Shown piece by piece: positions 1-8,018 of a DNA stretch of 64,000 nt. The translations under genes were made by a program, and so were the position numbers. Location: the NCBI RefSeq assembly GCF_003268775.1, contig NZ_QLSU01000012.1:124001-188000 (forward strand). The letters run 5' to 3'. The notes under the pieces were generated by a model. The model was not told the DNA's origin and ran no database searches. It saw only the letters and a program-made list of their open reading frames with translations. Position 1 is the first letter of the stretch. The number at the start of each line of letters is the position of its first letter. Source of the DNA: Paraburkholderia unamae. GTDB lineage: Bacteria; Pseudomonadota; Gammaproteobacteria; Burkholderiales; Burkholderiaceae.

Positions 1-195
1 CAGCACGCGCTCGGGGTACGCGGCGGCCAGCGTGGGCGCGATGGATCCGGCGGCCTTCACGTCGACGAGCACGCAGCGCGCGCCTTCGTCGAGATAGCGC
101 TGCGCGACCGCCTCGCCAATGCCGCTCGCCGCGCCGGTGAGCACGGCTACCTTGTCCTGCAAACGTCCTGCCGCCGGGGTCGCGGAATGTGCCAC
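1..195 (-). CDS. Short-chain dehydrogenase/reductase (SDR), N-terminal part, cut by window edge
   Basis: Only the first 65 codons are in the window; the gene continues past position 1. Translation from a GTG at 193-195 gives a classical SDR start: a short lead, then QDKVAVLTGAASGIGEAVAQ with the NAD(P)-binding TGxxxGIG motif, then the second strand ending VLVDVKAAG. The acidic residue at the end of that strand suggests NAD preference (inference). GGAG lies about 8 bases upstream of the GTG, supporting this start. The gene is divergent from the zinc uptake operon. Substrate cannot be told from this fragment. Confidence 0.85.
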   Translation of the reverse strand, partial: MAHSATPAAGRLQDKVAVLTGAASGIGEAVAQRYLDEGARCVLVDVKAAGSIAPTLAAAYPERVL

Positions 196-527
196 AGGTT
201 TGTCTCCAGTTTCATTCGTGTGGGGCGCGCCAGAAAAACACCTTGGTGAAGTGCATCTGGGCGATCGCCCGACATGTGAGCATTTGCTCTTTCGTTGATC
301 GAATGATCGGATACGAGTCGGAGCCTGTCAAGGCGAACGAACGCGATTGCCCGACATTTCGATGGTGCGGCGCGCAAGCCCTCGCGGGGCGTGGCATGGG
401 GACCCGGCCCCCTTGGCCGGACGGCGAGCTCACTCGCCAAGCGAAGTGATACGTTATATCATCTCGCCTTCGCGACGCCGACGCTCCCGCGCCTCTTTCA
501 GATTCCGCTATAAACAAGGATAGAACC
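196..527. other. Intergenic region between SDR gene and zinc operon
   Basis: This 332-bp divergent spacer holds the SDR ribosome binding site at its left end and the candidate Zur operator and promoter of znuA at 434-462. Short open frames here lack ribosome binding sites and recognisable products. The middle (about 290-315) carries two near-identical TGATCGRA steps, which I do not interpret. Confidence 0.6.
434..462 (+). promoter_or_regulatory. Candidate znuA promoter with Zur-like operator
   Basis: TGATA-N5-TATCA (447-461) is a perfect inverted repeat whose AT-rich core contains GTTATA, resembling Zur/Fur-family boxes. A possible -10 (TATCAT, 457-462) overlaps its right arm, with TCGCCA (434-439) as a 4/6 match to -35 at 17-bp spacing. 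Repressor binding there would block RNA polymerase, as expected for zinc-repressed uptake. Zur itself is not in the window, so the assignment is inference. Confidence 0.5.
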
Positions 528-1517
528 ATGCTGACGTTCACCCGCGCGAATTGCCCCCAACGCCCCGCCACTACGGGCGCGCTAACGCGCGTTACCCCCG
601 CGCTCGCGCGGCTCGCGGCAGGGCTCGCCCTCGCGCTGGGCACGGCGCTCGGCGGCGCGAGCGCGGCCCTGGCGGCGCAGGCGGGCAGTGCCGCGATTCC
701 GGTGGTCGCCGCCGAGAACTTCTATGGCGACGTCGTCAAGCAGATCGGCGGCAGCTATGTGGACGTCACGAGCATCCTCAGCAACCCCGATCAGGACCCG
801 CATCTTTTCGAGGCGAGCCCGAAAACGGCCCGCGCGCTCCAGAACGCGCGCGTAGTGGTCTATAACGGCGCCGACTACGACCCGTGGATGACCAAGCTGC
901 TCAGCGCAACGGGCGCGGGCAAAAACGGCAACGACCGCGCGACGATCGTCGCGGCGGACCTCGTCGGCAAGAAAGCGGGCGACAATCCGCACCTCTGGTA
1001 CGACCCGAAAACCATGCCCGCCGTGGCGCGCGCCGTGAGCATGGCGCTCGGCGCAGCGGACCCGGCGCACAAGAGCGTGTACGATGCCAACCTGGCGACG
1101 TTCCTCGCCTCGCTGCAACCGGTCGACGCCAAGGTCGCGGCGCTGCGCGCGCACTACCAGGGCCAGCCGGTCACGGCTACGGAGCCGGTGTTCGGCTACA
1201 TGTCGGACGCCATTGGCCTCGATATGCGCAACCAGCGCTTCCAGCTCGCGGCGATGAACGACACCGAGGCGAGCGCTTCGGACATCGCCGCGTTCGAGCG
1301 CGACCTGCGCGAGCGCCGCGTGCGCGTGCTGATCTACAACAGCCAGGCGACCGAAGCGCTCACGCGGCGCATGCTGGCGCTGGCGAAGCAGTCGAAGGTG
1401 CCGTCGGTGAGCGTGACCGAAACGCAGCCGGCCGGCGTGAACTTCCAGCAATGGATGCTCGCCCAGCTCGAAGCGCTCGACAAAGCGCTCGCCGCGAGCG
1501 CGCAGAATCAACATTAA
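528..1517 (+). CDS. znuA: Zinc ABC transporter substrate-binding protein (ZnuA/TroA family)
   Basis: A 329-residue periplasmic binding protein of the cluster A-I family that delivers Zn2+ (possibly Mn2+) to the ZnuCB membrane complex. A signal peptide covers roughly residues 1-50 (hydrophobic AAGLALALGTALGG, cleavage near ALAA-QA). Metal ligands typical of the family are visible: His92 in DPHLFE, His155 in NPHLWYDP, and a later acidic/polar segment (LIYNSQATE). The His-rich loop found in many ZnuA proteins is absent; instead the partner ATPase carries a His-rich tail. It is the first gene of a znuA-znuC-znuB operon, 24 bp before znuC. The ATG at 528 precedes a good signal peptide. Confidence 0.9.
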   Translation: MLTFTRANCPQRPATTGALTRVTPALARLAAGLALALGTALGGASAALAAQAGSAAIPVVAAENFYGDVVKQIGGSYVDVTSILSNPDQDPHLFEASPKTARALQNARVVVYNGADYDPWMTKLLSATGAGKNGNDRATIVAADLVGKKAGDNPHLWYDPKTMPAVARAVSMALGAADPAHKSVYDANLATFLASLQPVDAKVAALRAHYQGQPVTATEPVFGYMSDAIGLDMRNQRFQLAAMNDTEASASDIAAFERDLRERRVRVLIYNSQATEALTRRMLALAKQSKVPSVSVTETQPAGVNFQQWMLAQLEALDKALAASAQNQH

Positions 1518-1541
1518 TCGTATTCAGCAAGGACACACGCC

Positions 1542-2528
1542 ATGACAGGGGCCGGCCCCTCGCCCACTGATCTCGCTTCACAGCAAGGCGCGCAACACCA
1601 TGGCGCTCATGGCGCGCACCGCGCGCCCGCACCCGTGCTCACGCTCGCGGGCGTGAGCCTCGCACTCGGCGAGCGCACCATCCTGCGCGACGCGAACTTC
1701 GCGGTGAACCAGGGCGAATTCATCGGCGTGCTCGGGCCGAACGGCGCGGGCAAGACCACGCTCATGCGCGCCATTCTCGGCCTCGTGCCGGCCTCGCACG
1801 GCGCGATCCGCGTGCTCGGCGAGCCGGTCGCGCGCGGCAACGCGAAGATCGGCTACATGCCGCAAACGCGCACCGCGCTCGCGAGCCGCCGCGTGCGCGG
1901 CCGCGACTTCGTGGCGATGGCCGCCGACGGCCACCGCTGGGGCCTGCCGCGCGCCGACGCGGCCACGCGCGCCGACGTCAAGCGCGTGCTCGATCTCGTG
2001 GGGGCGACCGCGCTGGCGGACCGCCCGCTCTCGGAGCTTTCGGGCGGCGAGCGCCAGCGCCTGCTGCTCGCGCAATGCCTGCTCGGCGACCCGAAACTGC
2101 TGCTGCTCGACGAGCCGCTCATCAGCCTCGACCCCAACCATCAGCGCGGCGTGGTCGAACTCGTGCGCCGCGTGCAGCGCGAGCTCGGCATCGCGGTGCT
2201 GTTCTCCGCGCACGAACTCAATCCGCTGCTCAACGCGCTCGACCGCGTGCTCTATCTCGGCAACGGCGTGGCCGCGCTCGGCAGCGTGGACGAAGTCATC
2301 ACCGCGCCGGTGCTCTCGCGGCTCTATGGCTCGCCCATCGAGGTGATGCGCATGAAGGGCCGCATCTTCGTGATGTCGGGCGACGTGGAAGTCGAAAAAC
2401 ACGACCACGAGCACGAGCACGACCATGCGCACGATCATGCGCACGATCATGGTCACGGTCACGGGCACGACCACGGCCACAGCAACGGCAATAACGACAA
2501 CGCACACGGCCACACGCACGATGCTTGA
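1542..2528 (+). CDS. znuC: Zinc ABC transporter ATP-binding protein with His-rich tail
   Basis: The 328-residue ATPase of the zinc importer. It shows Walker A GPNGAGKTT (65-73), signature LSGGERQ (166-172) and Walker B LLLLDEP (about 187-192), followed by the usual H-loop (FSAHEL). Residues 287-328 are an unusual tail in which 17 of 42 residues are His, alternating with Asp, Glu, Gly and Ala; a small His cluster also lies near residues 19-26. The tail could buffer or sense cytoplasmic zinc (inference). The coding sequence of the tail contains a tandem 12-bp repeat (2427-2450). Its stop overlaps the start of the permease gene, implying translational coupling. Confidence 0.92.
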   Translation: MTGAGPSPTDLASQQGAQHHGAHGAHRAPAPVLTLAGVSLALGERTILRDANFAVNQGEFIGVLGPNGAGKTTLMRAILGLVPASHGAIRVLGEPVARGNAKIGYMPQTRTALASRRVRGRDFVAMAADGHRWGLPRADAATRADVKRVLDLVGATALADRPLSELSGGERQRLLLAQCLLGDPKLLLLDEPLISLDPNHQRGVVELVRRVQRELGIAVLFSAHELNPLLNALDRVLYLGNGVAALGSVDEVITAPVLSRLYGSPIEVMRMKGRIFVMSGDVEVEKHDHEHEHDHAHDHAHDHGHGHGHDHGHSNGNNDNAHGHTHDA

Positions 2529-3303
2529 ATACGATTTCATGGTGAACGCCTTCGCGGCGTCGGGCATCGTCGCGGTGCTCGCGGGCATCGTCGGCTACTT
2601 TCTGGTGATGCGCGGGCAGACGTTCGCGGGCCACGCGCTCTCGCACGTGGGCTTCACGGGTGCAACGGGCGCCGTGCTGCTCGGTGTCTCGCCGATGTGG
2701 GGCATGGTGGGCTTCACGCTCGCAGCGGGCGTGTCGATGGGTGCGCTCGGCGAAAAGCTCGCGGGCCGCGATGTCGCGATCGGCGTGATCCTCTCGCTCG
2801 CGCTCGGTTTCGGCCTGCTGTTCCTGCACTTCTTCACGTCGTACGCCACCCAGGTCACGGCGCTCCTGTTCGGCAACGTGCTCGGCGTGAGCCGCGAAAC
2901 GCTGGGCGTGCTCGCGGCGCTGGCCGTGGCGAGCCTCGTGGCGCTCGCGGCCATCATGCGGCCGCTGTTGTTCGCCTCGCTGCAACCGGAGCTTGCCGAA
3001 GCGAAGGGCGTGTCTCTGCGCGCCGTGTCGATGCTGTTTCTCGCCATCGCCGCACTCGCCGTGGCCGCGTGCACGCAGATCGTCGGCGTGCTGCTCGTCT
3101 TCACGCTGATGGTCGGGCCCGCCGCCGCCGCGCAGAACCTCACCACGCGCCTTTCCACGGGCCTCGTGCTCGCCGCGCTGCTCGCGCTCGTGCAGGCGTG
3201 GCTCGGCGTGACGCTCGCGTACTACACCGACTGGCCCACGAGTTTCTGGATCACCGCGCTCGCCGCGCTGGTGTATGGTGCAAGCTTGATCGGGCGTCGC
3301 TAG
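2521..3303 (+). CDS. znuB: Zinc ABC transporter permease
   Basis: A 260-residue inner-membrane permease of the ABC-3 family with about eight hydrophobic segments (for example IVAVLAGIVGYFLVM and ALAVAACTQIVGVLLVFTLMVGPAAAA, the latter carrying the conserved GPAAAA-type turn). It forms the Zn2+ channel with ZnuC. The start chosen is the ATG at 2521, overlapping the last codons of znuC; the frame is open further upstream but that part only re-reads the His-rich tail. A second ATG at 2539 is possible. The operon ends at a strong bidirectional terminator 18 bases later. Confidence 0.92.
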   Translation: MLEYDFMVNAFAASGIVAVLAGIVGYFLVMRGQTFAGHALSHVGFTGATGAVLLGVSPMWGMVGFTLAAGVSMGALGEKLAGRDVAIGVILSLALGFGLLFLHFFTSYATQVTALLFGNVLGVSRETLGVLAALAVASLVALAAIMRPLLFASLQPELAEAKGVSLRAVSMLFLAIAALAVAACTQIVGVLLVFTLMVGPAAAAQNLTTRLSTGLVLAALLALVQAWLGVTLAYYTDWPTSFWITALAALVYGASLIGRR

Positions 3304-3321
3304 CACGTTGCGCGCGCATCG

Positions 3322-3359
3322 AAAAAAGGCGTTGCCCCTTCCGGTGGCAACGCCTTTTT
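3322..3359. terminator. Bidirectional terminator between znuB and fghA
   Basis: AAAAAAGGCGTTGCC, a 9-base loop, then GGCAACGCCTTTTT: a perfect GC-rich stem flanked by A and T runs, so it can end transcription from both convergent genes. Confidence 0.95.
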
Positions 3360-3380
3360 CGTTTGTATGGCTCGCTTGCG

Positions 3381-4226
3381 TTACTTCGACAAGATCCGCG
3401 CATGATGCGCGAGATGATCCTCGACGAACGACTGGATAAAGAAGTAGCCGTGATCGTAGCCCTCGTGGCGGCGCAGCGTGAGCGGCTGCCCCGCCGCCTT
3501 GCACGCGGCTTCGAACACATCGGGGTTCAACTGGGTGGGCAGGAACGAATCGGCCATGCCCTGATCGACGAGGATGCCCTCCTCGAACTTGCGCGTCGCC
3601 TTCGCCACCAGTTCGCTCGCGTCGTATTGCTTCCACGCTTCGCGGTCGTCGCCCAGATAGCCGCTGAAGGCCTTCTCGCCCCACGGGCAGCGCGTGGGCG
3701 CCGCGATCGGCGCGAACGCCGACACCGAGCGATAAATGTCCGGATTGCGCAGCGCGAGCATCAACGCGCCGTGCCCGCCCATCGAATGCCCGAAGATGCC
3801 GAGACGCGCGCCGTCGACAGGCAGATTCGTCGTCACCTTCGCGCGCAGTTCGTCGCGCACGTACGAATACATGCGCCAGTGCTTCGACCACGGCTCGCGC
3901 GTGGCGTCGACATAAAACCCCGCCCCCACGCCGAAGTCCCACGCATCGGCTTCGCCCGGCACGTTCGCGCCGCGCGGGCTCGTGTCGGGGGCGATGAGCG
4001 CGAGGCCGTGTTGTGCGGCGAAGCGCTGCGCGCCCGCCTTGATCGGGAACGTCTCCTCCGTGCAGGTCAGGCCCGCGAGATAGAAGACCCCCGGCACGTT
4101 CGCCGTGCGCGCCTGCGGCGGCAGATACACCGAAAAGCGCATCGGCAGGCCGATCGTTTCCGACTCGTGCTGATAAATGCGCTGCACGCCGCCATGGCAG
4201 GCGTGTTCCTCGATCAGGTTCAGCAT
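3381..4226 (-). CDS. fghA: S-formylglutathione hydrolase
   Basis: A 281-residue esterase-D family alpha/beta hydrolase that releases formate and glutathione from S-formylglutathione, the last step of glutathione-dependent formaldehyde detoxification. The nucleophile elbow is GHSMGGHGAL, and the family block YLAGLTCTEETFPIKAGAQRFAA is present near residues 50-75. The C-terminal HHEGYDHGYFF-like segment (here RHEGYDHGYFFIQSF) carries the catalytic His. The start at 4226 has GAGGA upstream. Unusually its upstream neighbour is xylulokinase (41-bp gap) rather than adhC, whose class III alcohol dehydrogenase would make its substrate. Confidence 0.93.
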   Translation of the reverse strand: MLNLIEEHACHGGVQRIYQHESETIGLPMRFSVYLPPQARTANVPGVFYLAGLTCTEETFPIKAGAQRFAAQHGLALIAPDTSPRGANVPGEADAWDFGVGAGFYVDATREPWSKHWRMYSYVRDELRAKVTTNLPVDGARLGIFGHSMGGHGALMLALRNPDIYRSVSAFAPIAAPTRCPWGEKAFSGYLGDDREAWKQYDASELVAKATRKFEEGILVDQGMADSFLPTQLNPDVFEAACKAAGQPLTLRRHEGYDHGYFFIQSFVEDHLAHHARILSK

Positions 4227-4267
4227 TCCGTATTTCCTCGCTTGGTAGGTGAGTCCAATTCGCCTCA

Positions 4268-5746
4268 TCACGCCGCTGGCGCGAACCAGGTGCGCACGCG
4301 GCCGTACAGGTCGATGAAACGGGCATAGCGCCGGGCCAGCGCTGCGTCGGGGCGCGGCGACGCCACGCGCGTTGCGGCGGGCGCCAGCGCGGCGAGGTCG
4401 CTCGCGCGCCAGTGCCCGCACGCCAGGCCGCCCAGCAGCGCCGCGCCGCGCGCCGCCGCGTTCGGGCAGTCGATGGCGTCAAGCTGCGCGTCGAGCGCGT
4501 CGGCGAGCAGTTGCCGCCAGCGCGCGTCGACGGAGCCGCCGCCCGCCAGCTTGAGCCTCGGCACGGCCTGCGCAGCGCCCGTGCTCTCGCCGCCGGTTTG
4601 CGCCATACCGCGCACGGCGTCCAGGCCCGCGCGCAACGCGAACGCCACGCCCTCGAACGCCGCGCGCATGAGCGTGCCGCGCGTATCGCCGAGCGACGCG
4701 CCGAGCCAGCCGCCGCGCGCCGCCGGGTCGAGCCATGGCGAGCGCTCGCCGCTCAGGTAGGGCAAAAATGCGAGCGTCTCCGAAGGCGGCGCGGCGAACG
4801 CGTCCACATACGCGCAGGCCCAATCGTAAGACAGCCAGCCGCGCGCGGCTTCGAGCGCCACGCCCACATTCTGCATGGCGGCCATGGTGTACCAGCCGCC
4901 GGTGGCCGAGCGGTAGCGATGCAGCCCGCGCCGCGCGGGGGGAATGCTGCGCGCGGTCACGATGATCTGGCCGCCGGTGCCCGTGGTAAGGAGCGCATCG
5001 CCGTCGTCGGCCAGGCCGCTGCCGAGCGCGGCGCAAGGCGTGTCGCCGGCGCCCGTTGCGAGCACGATGCCCGCAGGCATGCCGAGCGCCTGGGCGGCCG
5101 CGCCGCTCAGCGTGCCGCTCGCTTCACTCGAACCGGCCAGCGGCGCGAACCAGCGCACGGGCAAGCCAAGGCGTTCGATCAGCGCGAAATCCCACGCGCC
5201 ATCGGGCGCGGCGAGCGCGGTCGCGCACGCATCCGAGGGATCGGCGACGAACGCGCCGCCCAGCGCCACGCGCAGCCAGTCCTTCGGTTGCAGCGCCCAA
5301 CGCGCGGCCTGCGCGATCGGCGGCTCGTTTTGCAGCACCCAGCGCAGCAGCGGGCCGGCCATGCCGGGCGCAGCGGGGTTGGGCTGGGCATGTTCGGCGT
5401 CGTCGGGCCACGCATCGAGCAGCGCATGCGCGCGCGTGTCGGGCCACAGCATCGCGGGGCGCAATGCGCGGCCGGCTTCGTCGGTGAGCACGACGCCATG
5501 CATCTGCCCGGAAAAGCCGATGGCGCGCACTGCCGCGCGCTCGCTTTCGGGCAGCCGCGAGCACGCCTCGACCAGTGCCTCCCACCAGCGATCGACGGCG
5601 ATCTCGGCCCAGCCGGGCTGCGGCGTTTCGAGCGCATAGGCAACACTCGCCGAAGCGCGCTCGACGCCCTCGCCATCGACGATGCCAAGCTTGAGCGAAC
5701 CGGTGCCGAGGTCGATGCCGAGAAAACGCGTTTGCGATGAGCTCAT
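4268..5746 (-). CDS. xylB: Xylulokinase (FGGY carbohydrate kinase)
   Basis: A 492-residue FGGY kinase that phosphorylates D-xylulose with ATP, feeding the pentose phosphate pathway. The N-terminal phosphate loop FLGIDLGTGSLKLGIVD and the xylulokinase-type block GFSGQMHGVVLTDEAGRALRPAMLWPDTRA (about residues 78-106) are clear. The C-terminal domain has the nucleotide-binding GGGSVDARWRQLLADAL segment. No xylose isomerase or sugar transporter is in view, so the physiological substrate could be another ketose or pentitol product. It is the first gene of a two-gene minus-strand unit with fghA. Confidence 0.85.
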   Translation of the reverse strand: MSSSQTRFLGIDLGTGSLKLGIVDGEGVERASASVAYALETPQPGWAEIAVDRWWEALVEACSRLPESERAAVRAIGFSGQMHGVVLTDEAGRALRPAMLWPDTRAHALLDAWPDDAEHAQPNPAAPGMAGPLLRWVLQNEPPIAQAARWALQPKDWLRVALGGAFVADPSDACATALAAPDGAWDFALIERLGLPVRWFAPLAGSSEASGTLSGAAAQALGMPAGIVLATGAGDTPCAALGSGLADDGDALLTTGTGGQIIVTARSIPPARRGLHRYRSATGGWYTMAAMQNVGVALEAARGWLSYDWACAYVDAFAAPPSETLAFLPYLSGERSPWLDPAARGGWLGASLGDTRGTLMRAAFEGVAFALRAGLDAVRGMAQTGGESTGAAQAVPRLKLAGGGSVDARWRQLLADALDAQLDAIDCPNAAARGAALLGGLACGHWRASDLAALAPAATRVASPRPDAALARRYARFIDLYGRVRTWFAPAA

Positions 5747-6358
5747 GGGAGGCCGTGCGAGAGATGTGAGGCAGCGGAAAAAAAGCCATGATACCGGCGC
5801 GCAGCGCGCGCCGATGAGCGACCCGAAAAGCGCGTGGCGAGCCGGTCACGAACATGCCGCGAACCCGCTCGCAACGCAGCCGATTTCGCTTCGAAAAATG
5901 CCCATTCACGGGTTAACCCGGTGGCTGTCCAAGCGATGCCAAATGGCTCACATTCGGCATCCGAAATAGAGATCATAAGGGCGCGGCCATATGTGACATT
6001 GCCCGTCCCCTATTGACGAGCCGCCGCAACGGCAACGTGCGCACGTCAACGATTGCCACGCCGCAGCGAGACGCCCACCGCCGGACACGCGCCGCACAGG
6101 CCGTCGACTCCCTGAAACAGGGCCCTTCCCGCGTTGCGCCGCCGCATTCGCGCACGCGCGCAGCGCGCCTCGCAGCCCCAAACAGGCGCTCACACGCGGC
6201 GCGCCGACGCCGATCGCACCCTTATGTCGGCCATCCGTCGGCCTGCGCGCATATCGCCCCCGGAAAGCACGGAATAGTCCCCAGCGGTCTTGTTGCATAT
6301 TTTCGTACCGCATACCTTGGAGGCCATATCCTTAAACAAACAGACGGAGACAGACGAC
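5747..6358. other. 612-bp intergenic region between xylB and purine permease
   Basis: This divergent spacer must hold promoters for both neighbours. I see a perfect 12-bp palindrome CGGGTTAACCCG (5909-5920), about 165 bp ahead of xylB, and an interrupted repeat GATGCC-N15-GGCATC (5935-5961). Open frames crossing it have no ribosome binding site or recognisable product. A ribosome binding site (GGAG) sits 9 bases before the permease start. No riboswitch-like fold is evident by eye. Confidence 0.5.
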
Positions 6359-7795
6359 ATGCAAGCCAAGGGTCTTCAGGACCGGTCCGGCCAGGTCCAC
6401 CCCTGCGACGAGCGCCTGCCGTTCGGCCAGTTGCTTACGCTCGGCATCCAGCACGTGCTCGTGATGTACGCAGGCGCGGTCGCCGTGCCGCTCATCGTCG
6501 GCGGGGCGATCGGGCTGCCCAAGGACCAGGTCGCCTTCCTCATCAGCGCCGACCTGTTCGCCTGCGGCATCGCCACGCTGATCCAGACACTCGGCCTGTG
6601 GATCTTCGGCATCCGCCTGCCCGTCATCATGGGCTGCACCTTCGCCTCGGTCGGCCCGATGATCGCCATCGGCACGAATCCGTCGCTCGGCATTCTCGAC
6701 ATCTTCGGCTCGACCATCGCCGCGGGCGCCATCGGCATCGTCATCGCCCCGATGATCGGCAAGCTGCTGCGCTTCTTCCCGCCCGTGGTGGTCGGCACCG
6801 TGATCGCGGTGATCGGCCTCTCGCTCATGGAAGTGGGCATCAACTGGGCTGCCGGCGGCGTGGGCAACCCCGAGTACGGCAGCCCCGTCTACCTCGGCCT
6901 CTCGCTGCTCGTGCTAATGCTGATCCTGCTCATCAACAAGTTCGGGCGCGGCTTCGTCGCCAATATCTCGGTGCTGCTCGGCATCGTCGCGGGCTTCGCC
7001 ATTGCGCTGGCACTCGGCCGCGTGAATCTCGCGGGCATGGCGAGCGCGCCGTGGGTGGGCATCGTCATGCCGTTCCATTTCGGCATGCCGAAATTCCATA
7101 TCCTGCCGATCGCGACGATGGTGATCGTGATGTTCGTGACCTTCATCGAATCGACGGGCATGTTCCTCGCCGTGGGCGACATGGTCGAGCGCCCGGTGGA
7201 TCAGGCCACGCTCGTGCGCGGTCTGCGCGTGGACGGTCTGGGCACGCTGATCGGCGGCATCTTCAACTCGTTCCCGCATACGTCGTTTTCGCAGAACGTG
7301 GGCCTGATCGGCGTGACGGGCGTGAAGAGCCGCTATGTGTGCGCGATGGGCGGCGTGATTCTCGTGCTGCTCGGCCTCTTCCCGAAGATGGCGCAGATGG
7401 TCGCCTCGGTGCCCGCCTTCGTGCTGGGCGGCGCGGGCATCGTGATGTTCGGCATGGTGGCCGCGAACGGCATCAAGGTGCTCTCGCGCGTGGACTTCGT
7501 GAAGAACCAGCACAACCTCTTCATCGTGGCCGTGAGCGTGGGCTTCGGTCTCGTGCCGGTGGTGTCGCCGCACTTCTTCGCGAAGCTGCCGCCGGCGCTC
7601 TCGCCGCTGCTCCATAGCGGCATCCTGCTCGCTTCGGTGTCGGCCGTGGTGCTGAACCTGATCTTCAACGGCGCAAAGAGCGAGAAGGCCGCCGAGCGCG
7701 CCATCCGTCGCGCCGGGCACGATCTGGAAGGCCGCCCCGACGCGGACCAGGCGCCCGACGCGGGCCACGAAATGCCCCGCTCGGCAGCGCACTGA
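6359..7795 (+). CDS. NCS2-family xanthine/uracil-type permease
   Basis: A 478-residue nucleobase:cation symporter-2 protein with about 14 membrane segments. Diagnostic motifs are the early LTLGIQHVLVMYAGAVAVPLIVGGA, the conserved FIESTGMFLAVGDM of the substrate site, and the QNVGLIGVTGVKSR family signature. The latter is closest to xanthine/uric acid carriers (PbuX, UacT, UapA) rather than uracil carriers, so xanthine or urate uptake is the likely role. The start at 6359 is chosen for its GGAG; the frame is open further upstream to a TTG without support. It ends before a strong terminator. Confidence 0.85.
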   Translation: MQAKGLQDRSGQVHPCDERLPFGQLLTLGIQHVLVMYAGAVAVPLIVGGAIGLPKDQVAFLISADLFACGIATLIQTLGLWIFGIRLPVIMGCTFASVGPMIAIGTNPSLGILDIFGSTIAAGAIGIVIAPMIGKLLRFFPPVVVGTVIAVIGLSLMEVGINWAAGGVGNPEYGSPVYLGLSLLVLMLILLINKFGRGFVANISVLLGIVAGFAIALALGRVNLAGMASAPWVGIVMPFHFGMPKFHILPIATMVIVMFVTFIESTGMFLAVGDMVERPVDQATLVRGLRVDGLGTLIGGIFNSFPHTSFSQNVGLIGVTGVKSRYVCAMGGVILVLLGLFPKMAQMVASVPAFVLGGAGIVMFGMVAANGIKVLSRVDFVKNQHNLFIVAVSVGFGLVPVVSPHFFAKLPPALSPLLHSGILLASVSAVVLNLIFNGAKSEKAAERAIRRAGHDLEGRPDADQAPDAGHEMPRSAAH

Positions 7796-7882
7796 ATATG
7801 AACGGTTTGAGTTGACGCGAGAGGTTCCCCGCTCGCCGGTGTCCATCTACACGCACATGCGGGCGGGGTCTTTTGCTGGTTT

Positions 7883-7914
7883 GGCGCCATGGGAAACCGT
7901 GGCGCCTTTTTTTT
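7883..7914 (+). terminator. Terminator of the purine permease gene
   Basis: GGCGCCA (7883-7889), a 10-base loop and TGGCGCC (7900-7906) are followed by eight T residues. Confidence 0.9.
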
Positions 7915-7956
7915 GCCCCGCTTTTGCCCTCTTCTTTTTCGTTTTGGCACGCGCAT

Positions 7957-7987
7957 AAAAAAACGCCACGGTCTCCCGTGGCGTTTT
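7957..7987 (-). terminator. Terminator of the efflux operon
   Basis: On the minus strand CGCCACG/CGTGGCG (7964-7970 and 7977-7983) is followed by a run of T (A run 7957-7963 on the plus strand). A shorter TTTT on the other side may let it work in both directions. Confidence 0.88.
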
Positions 7988-8018
7988 CGCTTCCTGCTGC
8001 CGAAGCCCTTGCGGCGCG

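Noticed and set aside
4412..5740. 442-codon open frame opposite xylB
   Set aside because: Same antisense effect of third-position GC; no recognisable protein features.
6290..6358. Upstream TTG start for the purine permease
   Set aside because: It would add 23 residues without a ribosome binding site, whereas the ATG at 6359 has GGAG at proper spacing.
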